Source: Saprospiraceae bacterium
GTDB lineage: Bacteria; Bacteroidota; Bacteroidia; Chitinophagales; Saprospiraceae
Length of the DNA: 64,000 nt
Reading direction: 5' to 3'
Assembly: GCA_020629715.1 (NCBI GenBank)
Contig: JAHDCU010000002.1
Span: 62,001 to 126,000 of the forward strand
In this document: positions 63,220 through 64,000 of the stretch, piece after piece
Position numbering within the stretch: the first letter of the stretch is position 1
How the letters are laid out: each line of letters starts with the position of its first letter
Made by a program: the position numbers and the translations under genes
The notes under the pieces: model-generated
Databases searched by the model: none
What the model saw: only the letters and a program-made list of their open reading frames with translations
What the model was told of the DNA's origin: nothing

Positions 63220-64000
63220 CTAGCTTAGATAATATTCTGGCATACGGAGCATGGTAACCAAAACGAGTTTCAATTTATTTTCTATCGACAGCGCTAGCTC
63301 CTGATCATCAGGATTAGCGAGATGTTCTGAGTACTCTACCGTCCATTCAAAATCGGGTAAGCCTTGCAAAACATAAGCTTTCAGTACGGTTAATTGTTGA
63401 TCCGTCAATGTTTTTGGCATCAGAAGTTTATTCAGATCGCTAAGTATGACATTAATATCATAAGGATCTGAAAGTTCTGAGATTAATTTTAAACCACTCA
63501 CTTCAAATCGTTCATTCATGATATCAAAACCCACATAAGAAATTACATCGGTCAATGTTCTTCTCAATGGGATAGTCACAGAATTAATCCATAATTGATA
63601 GTAGGACGGCTCTTGATAATATGCCTTCCACCCCGCGACATTTGGTGGACTAAATATCTCTTGTTGCAATACTCCACAGTATGAAAATACTTGAGCCCAA
63701 AATGTATACTTATTTTCTAATGCCTCTGGAGATTTTATATCAAGCTGATTAAAAATAGCCATCATAAAATCGATTGGGCTTTTGATCATACAACCTATGC
63801 GCTCGGCATCATAGAAGTGTTGCGACCTAAATAGAGTATCCAATACTGGCATGATATCAAAATCACTTTCTCGCATAATCTGCGCTAAAGGTTGAATGAT
63901 ATTATTTTCGATTTCCTCGGTGATCTCGTAGTAAACAAACCACCTATATAGCTTTCTTACGATAAAGCTGGCAGGATCTCCATATTCAAAAATTGCATCT
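63220..64000 (-). CDS. DUF1800-family protein, N-terminus beyond the window
   Basis: Partial: the frame is open to the right edge and encodes DAIFEYGDPASFIVRKLYRW upstream of the first internal Met. Recognisable DUF1800 pieces are ASFIVRKLYRWFVYYEI, LFRSQHFYDAERIGCMIKSP, FSPPNVAGWKAYYQEPSYYQLW and the C-terminal VLVTMLRMPEYYLS. DUF1800 proteins are secreted and of unknown function, and they co-occur with DUF1501 in Bacteroidota and Planctomycetes. About 260 codons are visible, so more than half of the expected length is missing. Confidence 0.88.
   Translation of the reverse strand, partial: DAIFEYGDPASFIVRKLYRWFVYYEITEEIENNIIQPLAQIMRESDFDIMPVLDTLFRSQHFYDAERIGCMIKSPIDFMMAIFNQLDIKSPEALENKYTFWAQVFSYCGVLQQEIFSPPNVAGWKAYYQEPSYYQLWINSVTIPLRRTLTDVISYVGFDIMNERFEVSGLKLISELSDPYDINVILSDLNKLLMPKTLTDQQLTVLKAYVLQGLPDFEWTVEYSEHLANPDDQELALSIENKLKLVLVTMLRMPEYYLS

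Overview
The window is a chromosomal segment of a Bacteroidota bacterium. The evidence is many -7 boxes of the form TAnnTTTG, type IX secretion C-terminal domains (type A, and the gliding-motility CHU_C type), a SusC-like carboxypeptidase-regulatory TonB receptor, a DUF1501/DUF1800 pair and moderately AT-rich DNA. A saprospirian lineage is plausible, but the sequence alone does not settle this. I see no rRNA, tRNA, CRISPR array, insertion sequence or prophage.

1-10.2 kb: a tightly packed minus-strand acyl-CoA/lipid-catabolism cluster. In transcription order it holds an SdiA-regulated-type lipoprotein, two SDR reductases, a MaoC hydratase, an APH/ACAD10-type phosphotransferase, a quinone-oxidoreductase-like reductase, a GlcD-type FAD dehydrogenase, an enoyl-CoA hydratase/isomerase and a TesB thioesterase cut by the window edge. 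fadH (2,4-dienoyl-CoA reductase) diverges from it. A structured, repeat-like intergenic element follows fadH. 10.5-15.3 kb: yajC and a DUF1573 lipoprotein diverge from aroK across a very compact back-to-back promoter, followed by trxB, a cupin, fbaA and a zinc-ribbon membrane protein. 15.6-19.9 kb: a beta-helix-like lipoprotein and a TonB-dependent receptor separated by a strong hairpin. 20-27.5 kb: a two-lobed retropepsin-like protease, dnaG-dapB, hemE and a tandem CbbX-type AAA+ protein with duplicated N-terminal beta domains.

27.5-34.8 kb: a minus-strand envelope group (lipoprotein, beta-barrel, giant TPR protein) with an ABC-F ATPase upstream. 35-40.7 kb: two large T9SS-exported proteins. 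40.7-42.7 kb: an AT-rich gap with a small HTH-like ORF, then two SIMPL-domain proteins. 42.8-50.8 kb: housekeeping genes (purB; trkA-trkH; an rluA-family/acyl-CoA reductase/nth operon; a DMT exporter). 51-56.7 kb: a complete RND efflux operon (adaptor, pump, TolC).

56.7-61.6 kb is the most accessory-like part. It holds a RelE/ParE-like toxin with an HTH-Panacea (DUF4065) antitoxin and its own operator/promoter, then corA with an enoyl-CoA isomerase-like gene, then a two-gene AAA ATPase + DUF4276 (TOPRIM-like) cassette that resembles split OLD/PARIS-type anti-phage modules. The window ends with a Tat-signal DUF1501 protein carrying a T9SS domain and a truncated DUF1800 partner.

Several upstream starts of long ORFs were moved inward, because a TAnnTTTG promoter, a lipobox/signal peptide or an ATGA overlap points to the inner start. 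These are the DUF1573 lipoprotein, aroK, ABC-F, RluA-family, DMT, TolC, Panacea antitoxin, both SIMPL and second crotonase genes. All functional names come from motif recognition by eye; no database search was run.
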